Origin: Chitinophagaceae bacterium
GTDB lineage: Bacteria; Bacteroidota; Bacteroidia; Chitinophagales; Chitinophagaceae
NCBI GenBank assembly: GCA_019454915.1
Contig: JACFNM010000022.1
Location: forward strand, 1 to 22,999
Reading direction: 5' to 3'
DNA length: 22,999 nucleotides
Shown here: positions 15,380 to 22,727 of the stretch, in pieces
Layout: each line of letters starts with the position of its first letter
How positions within the stretch are numbered: the stretch's first letter is position 1
Program-made: the position numbers and the translations under genes
Notes under the pieces: generated by a model
Databases searched by the model: none
What the model saw: only the letters and a program-made list of their open reading frames with translations
Told to the model about the DNA's origin: nothing

Positions 15380-16717
15380 TTAGATTTTGACAGAGTTGTT
15401 TAATTTGCCGGTGAATTGTAATGCTTCCATCACCTTACGCACTTCTGAAACGGATACCTTATGCGTTTTAAAATATTCCACAATCGGGCCTTTGAATTCT
15501 CTGGGTACTTCTAATTGCTTCATGATATTGAACAGGTGCATCTTCATGTGACCTTTCTGGATGCCGGTAGTGACCAACGATTTTACGGCCGAAAAATTAT
15601 TGGCTAATCCCGCTGCTGCCGCTATACTCATCAGCTCCGTTGCATCAGGATTGCCCAACATCTTCAGGGCGAGTTTTACCAACGGATGCAGATTGGTCAA
15701 TCCACCTACCACGCCAATAGAAATGGGCAGGTCGAGGGTGAATTTAAAATGACCCTCATTCAGTTCCACGTGCGTAAGCGGTCTATATTGTCCGGAACGG
15801 GATGCATAAGCATGTCCGCAGGCTTCCACTGCCCTGAAGTCATTACCGCTCGCCAGCACCACGGCATCCACTCCGTTAAATATACCTTTGTTGTGCGTTA
15901 CAGCCCGGTGAGGGTCTATTTCGGCAACCCTGACTCCCAGTTCGAAACTCCGCGCAAAATCTGCTCCCGACACGCCGTTGACAATATTATCCAGCTTATC
16001 CACTTCCGTCTCCACCCAGCATTTTACCCTGCTGTCGGGTGTGAGATTGGAGAGGATACACATGATGATTTCCAATCCTTCGCCGGTAAATTCGGGTTCG
16101 TGATGATACCATTCTTTGAAGGTTGATGCAAATTGTTCCAGGCAGGAATTGATGAAGTTGGCGCCCATAGAATCCTTCGTGTCAAACGTGCAGTAAAGCT
16201 GCATGAGTCCGGGTTCTTTATCGCTGAGGTCTTTTAACTCGATATCCAGGATGCCGCCGCCTCTTTTACGCATGTTTTCCGTAATAGCCTCCGTATCTTC
16301 TATTAAAGCATTCTTCAGCTCAGGAAATTTATAACGCAGCAAATCCGTATTGTCCTTCCAGAGGAAGTGAACCTGCCCGATTTTTTCTGTATCTACGATC
16401 TCTGTCTTGAAGCCTCCGTGCCGGTACCAATACTTCGCGCTGTTGGAGGCTGCCGCTACCACCGAGCTTTCTTCGATAACCATAGGCACAATATAATTCT
16501 TCCCGTTGATCAGAAAATTGGGCGCCACGCTGAAGGGCATGGGGAAATTAGATAGGGTATTTTCGCTAAATTCTTCCAGAAGCTCCTGTATCCGAGGGTT
16601 CTGATGGTGAAAGCTCCTGAAATAGTCTGCTACGTCTTTGGGGTTATCGAAGAGCTTACTGATGGTTGAAATTTTTTCTTCCGTCGTTAGTTTTGAAAAG
16701 CCATTAATCATTTCCAT
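15380..16717 (-). CDS. mvaA: Hydroxymethylglutaryl-CoA reductase, class II type
   Basis: A 445-residue soluble reductase interconverting HMG-CoA and mevalonate. The four catalytic residues of class II reductases can be placed: E83 in IEESSVVAAAS, K277 in THNKG, D293 in ASGNDFRA and H390 in KGHMKMH. No membrane segment is present, unlike the eukaryotic class I enzymes. Class II members include degradative and biosynthetic enzymes; being first in an operon with three downstream mevalonate enzymes argues for biosynthesis here. A full Bacteroidota promoter lies about 85 bases upstream. MEMINGF gives two possible starts six bases apart. Confidence 0.95.
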   Translation of the reverse strand: MEMINGFSKLTTEEKISTISKLFDNPKDVADYFRSFHHQNPRIQELLEEFSENTLSNFPMPFSVAPNFLINGKNYIVPMVIEESSVVAAASNSAKYWYRHGGFKTEIVDTEKIGQVHFLWKDNTDLLRYKFPELKNALIEDTEAITENMRKRGGGILDIELKDLSDKEPGLMQLYCTFDTKDSMGANFINSCLEQFASTFKEWYHHEPEFTGEGLEIIMCILSNLTPDSRVKCWVETEVDKLDNIVNGVSGADFARSFELGVRVAEIDPHRAVTHNKGIFNGVDAVVLASGNDFRAVEACGHAYASRSGQYRPLTHVELNEGHFKFTLDLPISIGVVGGLTNLHPLVKLALKMLGNPDATELMSIAAAAGLANNFSAVKSLVTTGIQKGHMKMHLFNIMKQLEVPREFKGPIVEYFKTHKVSVSEVRKVMEALQFTGKLNNSVKI

Positions 16718-16738
16718 TGCCGTTCCTGCTATTATTTT

Positions 16739-16775
16739 ATAAGTTTTTCTGCCGGAATATCCCGGGATAACTTAT
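16739..16775 (-). repeat. Hairpin in the leader of the mevalonate operon
   Basis: ATAAGTT (16739-16745) pairs with AACTTAT (16769-16775), and inside it CCGG (16752-16755) can pair with CCGG (16762-16765). It lies 22-58 bases before the reductase ATG, inside the expected 5' untranslated region, where it could affect translation. Confidence 0.35.
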
Positions 16776-16801
16776 TTTTTGAACACTTGCTTGTTAATAT
16801 A

Positions 16802-16834
16802 CAAAAGTAGGGTTTTATTAGGTTGTGAGACAAA
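16802..16834 (-). promoter_or_regulatory. Bacteroidota promoter of the mevalonate operon
   Basis: Read on the minus strand: TTTG (16834-16831), 21 bases, TACTTTTG (16809-16802). This fits both consensus elements, TTTG and TAnnTTTG, at the usual spacing. Expected initiation is near 16795, giving a leader of about 78 bases. Confidence 0.7.
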
Positions 16835-16871
16835 GTATGCTGACTTGTGGCGAACATCCTCAGTGTAATTT

Positions 16872-17564
16872 GTGGAAAGAAAAATAGAACTTTTGGCTCC
16901 AGCGGGTTCCTTCGAACGCCACCACGCTGCTTTTCAGGACGGGGCAGACGGCGGTATTTTGGCGTAGAGTAACTCAATATGAGGTCCAAATCTGCCCAGC
17001 CTTTCACGCTTGAAGATTTACCAGAAATCAGGAGGATTTGTAACGAACAGGGCAGGAAGGCTTATATCACCTTAAATACCGTGATGTATGCGCATGATAT
17101 GCAATTACTTAAATCTATTTTGGATAAGGTTAAGCAGCATAAGATAGATGCGGTGATTGCGGCCGATTTTGCGGTGATAGAATACTGCTGGCAGATGAAA
17201 ATACCGCTTCATAATATCCACGCAGGCAAATGTGAACAATGCAGAATCCGTTCAGTTTTCTTCAGCGTTCTCTGATGTAGTCGTACTCGCAAGGGAGCTG
17301 ACCTTAAAACAAGTTAAAGACATTTGTGTACCATTGATATTCTGGATCAGGTTATTGATTCGGGAGCGACGGTTTTGAAAATTGAGGGTCGTAGCAAAGG
17401 TCCGGATTATGTTTATACGGTAACCAAAGCTTACCGGCAAGCTATTGATGCTATCGTAGAAAGAATATACAAATCAGGATAAAGTAGCCGCCTGGCTGAA
17501 AGAGCTGGGAAAAGTATATAACCGGGGTTTTTGGGAAGGATATTATTGTTCATTACAGGAATAA
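16872..17564 (+). pseudogene. U32-family peptidase / TrhP-like gene, heavily degraded
   Basis: Remains of a U32-family protein; the TrhP and RlhA members help make 5-hydroxy-uridine or -cytidine in RNA. It begins at GTG 16872 with IELLAPAGSFE, the family N-terminus. A one-base loss lies near 16950, since the next frame reads YFGVE. A TAA stands at 16970-16972 where Gln is expected before LNMRSKSAQPF. A one-base insertion near 17213 breaks PLHISTQANVNNAES. After LTLKQVKDIC (about 17325) the text jumps to TIDILDQVIDSGATVLKIEGR, so well over 100 codons, including the conserved cysteine region, are missing. Another shift near 17463 precedes YTNQDKVAAWLKELGKVYNRGFWEGYY. About 231 codon-equivalents remain, against roughly 400 in the family. 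Not functional. Confidence 0.9.
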
Positions 17565-17757
17565 ATGCATCGGGTGCGGCATCCGTTATGAAATGATGCC
17601 TGATATGTGGAGGATGTCCAGAAAGGAAGGGAAAGCTGTTTTACTAAACGGGAAAAAAAGGAAAGAAACCTACGTGTTATCCATTCCTCCTTTCCTGGTG
17701 GAGGATTTCGGAAAAGTAGCAGAGACCTGCCCCGCGAGGGTTATTAAGGTAAATTAG
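17545..17757 (+). pseudogene. 4Fe-4S ferredoxin remnant lacking a start and one cluster cysteine
   Basis: An open frame of about 70 codons reading VHYRNKCIGCGIRYEMMPDMWRM and ending ETCPARVIKVN. This is the small one-cluster ferredoxin of Bacteroidota. The motif CxxCxxC is C-I-G-C-G-I-R: the third cysteine is Arg (CGT at 17584-17586), a change reachable from TGT by one transition. The distal CP is kept. No ATG or GTG stands in frame shortly upstream, and the frame overlaps the tail of the U32 remnant (to 17564), so a small deletion has probably fused the two genes. The rest is open with no stops, so it could in theory still be read, but a normal 4Fe-4S cluster is unlikely. Confidence 0.85.
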
Positions 17758-17845
17758 CCATGAGCCCGATCGCCCTGGCAGGCAGCCTCACGTACCATCA
17801 TCACGCAAGATTCATCCTGTTATCCTCATATCTCCGGAGAGGAGT

Positions 17846-18499
17846 TTAGTCGCCGGGCAACAATTCCTGAAGTTTTTGTATAAATAATTCTCTGGGAATC
17901 ATTTCGGCGCCCAGGCTTTCCAGATGAGGAGTATACACCTGACAGTCGATTAAACAGGTACCTTCTTTTTTCAACTGACCAACATACCGGATAAATGCAA
18001 ATTTGCTGGCATTACTTACTTTACTGAACATACTTTCTCCGAAAAAAACCTTACCCATTTTTATACCATACAATCCCCCAACCAACTCATCATTAAGCCA
18101 TGCTTCTGCGCTGTGAGCATAGCCCAACTCATGAAGGCGTGTATAAGCCTTTTCTACTTCATGGGTTATCCAGGTGCTATCCTGATTTTCCCGTTCGATA
18201 GTTTTGCATGCGTGGATAACAGACCTGAAATCCGTATTTGTTTTGAACAGGAATTCACGTTTATTGATTACTTGCCGCATGGATTTGCTTACTCTGAGCT
18301 TTTCGGGAAAGAGCACAAAGCGCGGGTCCGGGCACCACCACAACGGCACTTTACCGGAATACCAGGGGAATATGCCACTCCTGTAGGCTAACAGAAGTCT
18401 TTCCGTGGAGAGGTCTCCACCCATTGCCAAAAGACCATCCGGCTCCGCCAGGTGGACGGGCGGAAAGATAAGTTCACGACTCAATGCAAAGACAGACAT
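17846..18499 (-). CDS. aat: Leucyl/phenylalanyl-tRNA-protein transferase
   Basis: A 217-residue cytoplasmic enzyme of the N-end rule pathway. It moves Leu or Phe from aminoacyl-tRNA to proteins with N-terminal Lys or Arg, marking them for ClpS/ClpAP. The family blocks are all present: LIFPPVHLAEPDGLLAMGGDLS near the start, GIFPWYSGKVPLWWCPDPR, then HSAEAWLNDELVGGLYGI, KVFFGESMFS and LIDCQ. The frame is open up to 18562, but MSVFALSRELIFPP at 18499 is the usual N-terminus, and a TACCTTTG -7 box lies between the two candidate starts, which decides for 18499. Transcribed away from the sigma-factor gene. Confidence 0.95.
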   Translation of the reverse strand: MSVFALSRELIFPPVHLAEPDGLLAMGGDLSTERLLLAYRSGIFPWYSGKVPLWWCPDPRFVLFPEKLRVSKSMRQVINKREFLFKTNTDFRSVIHACKTIERENQDSTWITHEVEKAYTRLHELGYAHSAEAWLNDELVGGLYGIKMGKVFFGESMFSKVSNASKFAFIRYVGQLKKEGTCLIDCQVYTPHLESLGAEMIPRELFIQKLQELLPGD

Positions 18500-18504
18500 C
18501 AAAG

Positions 18505-18512
18505 CAAAGGTA
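18505..18512 (-). promoter_or_regulatory. -7 box five bases before the aat start
   Basis: On the minus strand TACCTTTG, a full TAnnTTTG match, ends five bases before ATG 18499. It implies a leaderless or very short-leadered transcript and rules out the upstream ATG at 18562. No TTTG was found at the -33 position. Confidence 0.45.
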
Positions 18513-18628
18513 AAATAAAGCGCTTCAGCATAATGGGCGATAAATGAGTTGAATTTCACCAATAAAATAAAAATTATTGTCAGGCAACGATGTGAATTGT
18601 TCTGTTGTCAGTATAATATCCTGAGGAA

Positions 18629-19192
18629 ATGGAAAATGAGCAAAAATTAGTAAAAGATTGTCTGAAAGGTAAAGCTGTGGCTCAACGACAGCTTTATGAT
18701 CTCTTTGCCGGGCAAATGCTCGGGGTATGTTACCGTTATACCAAGTCTCTGGCGGATGCCGAAGACGTTTTGCAAGAGGGGTTTGTGAGGGTATTCAAAT
18801 ACTTAGGGCAGTACCGGGCAGAGGGAGAATTGGGCGGATGGATACGGCGCATCATGGTGAATACGGCCATTAATTATCTCAAGCGAAACAGTAAGTATCA
18901 GTACGATTTGGCCTTTACGGATGAAACGCTTCATCCCATTTCAGATGAAAATCCACAGATAAATATTGAAGTGAAGGAATTGGTCAATTTAATTCGGCAG
19001 CTTCCGCCCGGGTACCAGACGGTGTTCAACATGCACGCAGTTGAAGGGTATACGCATGTGGAGATTGGGGAAATATTGGGGATAAATGAGGGTACCTCCC
19101 GGTCACAATATATGAGGGCGAGAAATCTGCTTATTCATTGGATTGAAAAATATTCGGAGGAGCCTAAAAAAGTATTTTATGTCGGAAAATGA
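18629..19192 (+). CDS. ECF-type RNA polymerase sigma factor
   Basis: A 187-residue sigma-70 family protein of the extracytoplasmic-function type. Region 2 lies at about 20-88 and includes YRYTKSLADAEDVLQEGFVRVF and GGWIRRIMVNTAINYLKR. Region 4 lies at about 125-180 and carries the helix-turn-helix HVEIGEILGINEGTSRSQYMRAR. Regions 1 and 3 are absent. A GAGGAA tract stands just before the ATG. A TATAAT (18612-18617) lies 11 bases upstream without a matching -35. The next gene overlaps this one by 14 bases, so the two are translationally linked, as usual for a sigma factor and its regulator. Confidence 0.94.
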   Translation: MENEQKLVKDCLKGKAVAQRQLYDLFAGQMLGVCYRYTKSLADAEDVLQEGFVRVFKYLGQYRAEGELGGWIRRIMVNTAINYLKRNSKYQYDLAFTDETLHPISDENPQINIEVKELVNLIRQLPPGYQTVFNMHAVEGYTHVEIGEILGINEGTSRSQYMRARNLLIHWIEKYSEEPKKVFYVGK

Positions 19193-20594
19193 TTTTGAAA
19201 AACAGGTAAAACTGCTCAATGAGCAGTGGAGACTGAACCCTTCAGAAGAGGTGTGGACGAAGGTGAGCAGGCAAATTCAAAGAGAAAAAAGACGGCGGTA
19301 TCTGTTTGTCTGGATACCTCTGTTGTTGTTAATGACCGGAGGCGGTTACTGGTTAAGGATGGATAGCGCTAAAGTTGCAGTTGAAAAGATCCGGGATCTG
19401 CCCGGTAACCAGGAAGTTTCGCCTGAGAGCATCCAACTGTCTTCAGACAAAGCAGATGATATTCTTGAAAAGAAGCAAATGAGTATTGCGACTGAAACTG
19501 AATCGGCGAATGACGAAGAAAAACCCGGAGAAATTAGTCCGCAGGTTAAGAACAGGCTTTCTGTTCAGGGCATAAACCTTGAAACGGCCTCTGTTATTAA
19601 TGAAAGGAATGAAAATACATTAGTTACTCCTGCCCCTACCATCTCAGATGAAAATGAAGATATCCCGGTTGTTGCTGAAAAGACAATAGGAAAATACCGG
19701 CAAATTTCTACAGAGCTGCAAACGGTTTCAGAATCCGGTGGGTTAGTCCCCATAAATGAACGGAATATGTTGGAAATGAAAAATCCATTCTCCTTAACGG
19801 CGGGTAGCAATACAAGCGTGCACTTAATCAGGAAGCCCGTCTGGGAATGGGGCTTAACCGGGAGTGTTGGTGCGAGCTATATCTCAGACGGGTTTCCGGG
19901 ATTGAATTTAGATAATCAGCGCGACAAGTCGATGGCCGATATGGCGCCTAATTATCCCGGAGGGAATTTCAACGCGGCGCCAGGGGGGATGGTGGTCGTG
20001 ATTCCTCCAACTGCTTCACCCATCAGGCCGGGTATAGCCTGGAATCTGGGCGGATTTGTGAAAAGGAAGATCAATTCACGTTTTTTCGTCCGGGGAGGGT
20101 TGGAATATCAATACGCGTCGGCTAACCGGATGATAGGAAGTCGTTTTAGTTCTTACGCTGGCAATTTGAATAGTAACCTGGGCAGTAGTTTTGGAAGATA
20201 TACAGGATATTATGCCGGCCATAGCATTAATTATACAAGCCGGTATCATTTTATAAGTCTTCCTATTGACCTGGAATGGCGACTTAACCGGTCAGCGCTT
20301 TTACCCGTTTACCTGAACGGTGGGTTGAGGTTCTCCGGACTTGTTTTCAGTAATGCATTGCATTTTGATTCGCCTACGGGTTTGTACTTCAGGGATCCTT
20401 CTTTATTCAGGCGCGTTCAGGCCGGTGTGAGCGCAGGCGTTTCCTTTGAATTGTTTGCCCAACGACGACATGCCGTACAAATAGGACCAACCCTGCATTA
20501 CGGGCTTTCTGATATCATTAAACATCCCGGACAGGAAAATCAGCATTTGTTTTTTATGGGATTCAAAACAGCATGGAATTTAGGTAAAAAATAG
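19179..20594 (+). CDS. Predicted dual-membrane protein, likely anti-sigma factor with outer-membrane barrel
   Basis: 471 residues in three parts. Residues 1-40 are cytoplasmic, charged and helical (FEKQVKLLNEQWRLNPSEEVW, then a basic cluster EKRRRR-like). A single membrane segment, YLFVWIPLLLLMTGGGYWL, covers about 41-59. Residues 60-220 are an acidic, low-complexity periplasmic stretch. From about W222 to the end the protein looks like a PorT-type outer-membrane beta-barrel: alternating strands such as SRFFVRGGLEYQYAS, YHFISLPIDLEWRL and VQAGVSAGVSFELF. Such dual membrane-spanning anti-sigma factors (Dma) have been reported in Bacteroides thetaiotaomicron. The cytoplasmic part would hold the sigma factor. 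The frame opens at TTG 19143, but ATG 19179 is the likely start. Function is inferred from architecture and position. Confidence 0.75.
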   Translation: MSENDFEKQVKLLNEQWRLNPSEEVWTKVSRQIQREKRRRYLFVWIPLLLLMTGGGYWLRMDSAKVAVEKIRDLPGNQEVSPESIQLSSDKADDILEKKQMSIATETESANDEEKPGEISPQVKNRLSVQGINLETASVINERNENTLVTPAPTISDENEDIPVVAEKTIGKYRQISTELQTVSESGGLVPINERNMLEMKNPFSLTAGSNTSVHLIRKPVWEWGLTGSVGASYISDGFPGLNLDNQRDKSMADMAPNYPGGNFNAAPGGMVVVIPPTASPIRPGIAWNLGGFVKRKINSRFFVRGGLEYQYASANRMIGSRFSSYAGNLNSNLGSSFGRYTGYYAGHSINYTSRYHFISLPIDLEWRLNRSALLPVYLNGGLRFSGLVFSNALHFDSPTGLYFRDPSLFRRVQAGVSAGVSFELFAQRRHAVQIGPTLHYGLSDIIKHPGQENQHLFFMGFKTAWNLGKK

Positions 20595-20717
20595 AAAGAG
20601 AATTTTTCCCGCACCAAAATTTCTCAATAACCCCTTATGAAAAAACAAAAACGATGCAACGTCTCTATAAAACGTCTTGTCAGGTGGGTATACGTTCATT
20701 CCAAAACATGGTTTATG

Positions 20718-22013
20718 ATGAAAAAAATATGCTCAGCTATCACTATTCCTCTTGTAGTTGCCTTGTTACTGCCCGGTTGTCTTAAAGACCACTGTACACA
20801 AACCTATAGTTATTTTGTACCGGTGTATAAAACCACCGAAGAGGTAAGGGCGAACATAAAAAGCAATGCGCCGCGTTCGATAGAGCAGGCCGGAAAGATA
20901 TACCTCCGCGGTCATTATATTTTCCTAAACGAAGTAGACAAGGGAATACATATTATTGATAATTCCATTCCCGAGACGCCCCGGAATGTGGCCTTTATTG
21001 ACATACCCGGAAACATGGACATGGCAGTGAAGGGAAATACGCTGTACGCTGATGCCTACACAGATTTGGTTACGCTTGATATAACCGACCCGCTGAACGT
21101 GAAAACAACAAAGATTATTGAAAATGTATTTCCTTATCGTCAGTATTACGGGTTATTTGCAGCAGATAATAATAAAGTAATTGTGGACTGGATAAAGAAG
21201 GACACCACCGTTAATATTGATTGTGAAAACGGCGGTTTTTTCGGCGTTAACTTCAGGCGGGATCAAATGTTTTTTGCAACTGATGTACTGAGCCTTTCCA
21301 ACTCTTCAGCCCATAGCCAGGGCTCAGCTGGGTCTTCAAAATCTGCTTCGCCCTTTGGTGTAGGTGGTTCGATGGCGCGTTTTGCCATAGAAGGATACTA
21401 TTTGTACAGCGTTACCCAGTTTGATCTGAATGTTTTTGATATTTCCAGAACGGACAAACCTGACTTAACGAATAAAGTAAATATCGGCTGGGATATAGAA
21501 ACTATTTTTCCTTTTCAGGAAAAACTGTTCATTGGTTCTACAACAGGTATGTACATCTATAACATTTCAAATCCCGGCAGTCCTCAGCAGGAGGGAAAGT
21601 TTGCGCATGTTCAAAGCTGCGACCCCGTTATTGCGGATGAAAAATATGCCTATGTTACTTTACGCACCGGCACCAACTGCGGGGGAGTAGACAACCGCCT
21701 TGAAGTGCTGGATATAGCAGATGTTAAAAATCCTGCTCTCCTGAACCGGTATGATTTGAACAACCCGCATGGACTGTCGAAGAGCGGAAACTTTTTATTT
21801 GTCTGTGACGGAGATGCCGGCTTAAGGGTATTTAATGCGAAGGATGTCAATAATCTTGAACTGATTACGACGATAGAAGGTATTAATGCCTATGACGTTA
21901 TTGCGATGAATTATATAGCGCTTGTGGTGACCAATGACGGACTTTACCAGTACTGGTATGCTGATCCGAATAATATTCAACTGCTTAGTAAAATAAATTT
22001 GACAAAACCATGA
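20718..22013 (+). CDS. LVIVD-repeat beta-propeller lipoprotein
   Basis: A 431-residue lipoprotein with a lipobox ending at C21 (LLPGC). The mature protein consists of LVIVD-type propeller repeats, each of the form (Y/F)-(V/L)-hydrophobic-G-(L/I)-x-(I/V)-x-(D/N)-(I/V)-(S/T)-x-P, for example GIHIIDNSIPETP, LVTLDITDPLNVK, LNVFDISRTDKPD, MYIYNISNPGSPQ and LEVLDIADVKNPA. A Ser/Gly-rich loop of about 25 residues lies at roughly 190-215. Upstream in-frame ATGs at 20637 and 20715 are possible, but 20718 (or 20715) gives a proper signal peptide. Third gene of the sigma operon, 120 bases after the dual-membrane protein and overlapping the next gene by four bases. It may be a surface or periplasmic sensor or ligand; no activity is known. 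Confidence 0.85.
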   Translation: MKKICSAITIPLVVALLLPGCLKDHCTQTYSYFVPVYKTTEEVRANIKSNAPRSIEQAGKIYLRGHYIFLNEVDKGIHIIDNSIPETPRNVAFIDIPGNMDMAVKGNTLYADAYTDLVTLDITDPLNVKTTKIIENVFPYRQYYGLFAADNNKVIVDWIKKDTTVNIDCENGGFFGVNFRRDQMFFATDVLSLSNSSAHSQGSAGSSKSASPFGVGGSMARFAIEGYYLYSVTQFDLNVFDISRTDKPDLTNKVNIGWDIETIFPFQEKLFIGSTTGMYIYNISNPGSPQQEGKFAHVQSCDPVIADEKYAYVTLRTGTNCGGVDNRLEVLDIADVKNPALLNRYDLNNPHGLSKSGNFLFVCDGDAGLRVFNAKDVNNLELITTIEGINAYDVIAMNYIALVVTNDGLYQYWYADPNNIQLLSKINLTKP

Positions 22014-22609
22014 GTAAAAGGATGCTGATAATTTTAATAGTGTTCCTGGCGACAGTCTGTAGTTTATCTGCCCAGCAAATAGCGGAGGCGGCAAAACCTC
22101 GTTTCCATTCGCTGGAACAGATAGCACTGATTAACGGAACGGGGGCTATTTCGGCCTCCCTGCAATCTGTGAACGGGTTGAGTCTGGGAAACTGGTTTAG
22201 TGGTGTGGGTGTGGGGCTTGATTTTTACCGCTACCGTTCTGTACCGTTGTTTTTTGATGTACGAAAATCTTTCGGCGGGCAGAACGGGAATAAATTGTTT
22301 TTGTATGCAGATGGCGGCGTAAATATACCCTGGGTAAAGGATAATGAACCCGTATTTGGTATTTGGAGTTGGCCGGTTAAAGCGGATTACCGGTACAAGG
22401 CCGGTGCTTATATAGACGCAGGTTTTGGATACGCGGTTCGAATCAGGGGAGGCAATGCCCTCCTGTTAAGTACCGGTTTTTCGCATAAGTATTTCAGTGA
22501 AAAAAGAACTACAATAGGAGTAGGTGCAGAAAACCAGGACGTTACCAATGTTCAAAACTTCACCTATAGCCTGAACCGATTAATGATAAAAGCCGGATGG
22601 CAGTTTTAG
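22010..22609 (+). CDS. Small outer-membrane beta-barrel protein, function unknown
   Basis: 199 residues with a signal peptide cut after about residue 21 (CSLSA/QQ). The mature protein alternates hydrophobic and polar residues in short strands, for example GVGLDFYRYRSVPLFFDVRKSF, KLFLYADGGVNIPW and YIDAGFGYAVRIRGGNALLLSTGFSHKYF, and ends NRLMIKAGWQF with a terminal Phe as required by the Bam machinery. This is the pattern of an eight-strand outer-membrane barrel of Bacteroidota. Its ATG overlaps the stop of the LVIVD gene (ATGA), so it is the last gene of the four-gene sigma unit. I do not recognise a named family. Confidence 0.75.
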   Translation: MSKRMLIILIVFLATVCSLSAQQIAEAAKPRFHSLEQIALINGTGAISASLQSVNGLSLGNWFSGVGVGLDFYRYRSVPLFFDVRKSFGGQNGNKLFLYADGGVNIPWVKDNEPVFGIWSWPVKADYRYKAGAYIDAGFGYAVRIRGGNALLLSTGFSHKYFSEKRTTIGVGAENQDVTNVQNFTYSLNRLMIKAGWQF

Positions 22610-22613
22610 GGTG

Positions 22614-22659
22614 GGAGAGATGGACAATGTGAAGTGCCCATCCTCCAACTAAGTTTTCG
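22614..22659 (+). terminator. Probable terminator of the sigma-factor operon
   Basis: GGAG-A-GATGG (22614-22623) pairs with CCATCCTCC (22638-22646), nine pairs with one bulged A, around a 14-base loop. T-rich sequence (GTTTTCGTTTTG) follows seven bases later. Confidence 0.45.
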
Positions 22660-22727
22660 TTTTGATGTTAGTCCTCCTCAGATGACGAGGATACAAAACC
22701 CTCTATGGCTGATTGTTGTTTAATTAC

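Noticed and set aside
18500..18562. Longer aat start at 18562
   Set aside because: A TAnnTTTG box lies between it and the family N-terminus at 18499, and the extra 21 residues are not found in the family.
20637..20714. Longer start for the LVIVD lipoprotein
   Set aside because: It would put a basic, non-signal stretch before the signal peptide and disable the lipobox.
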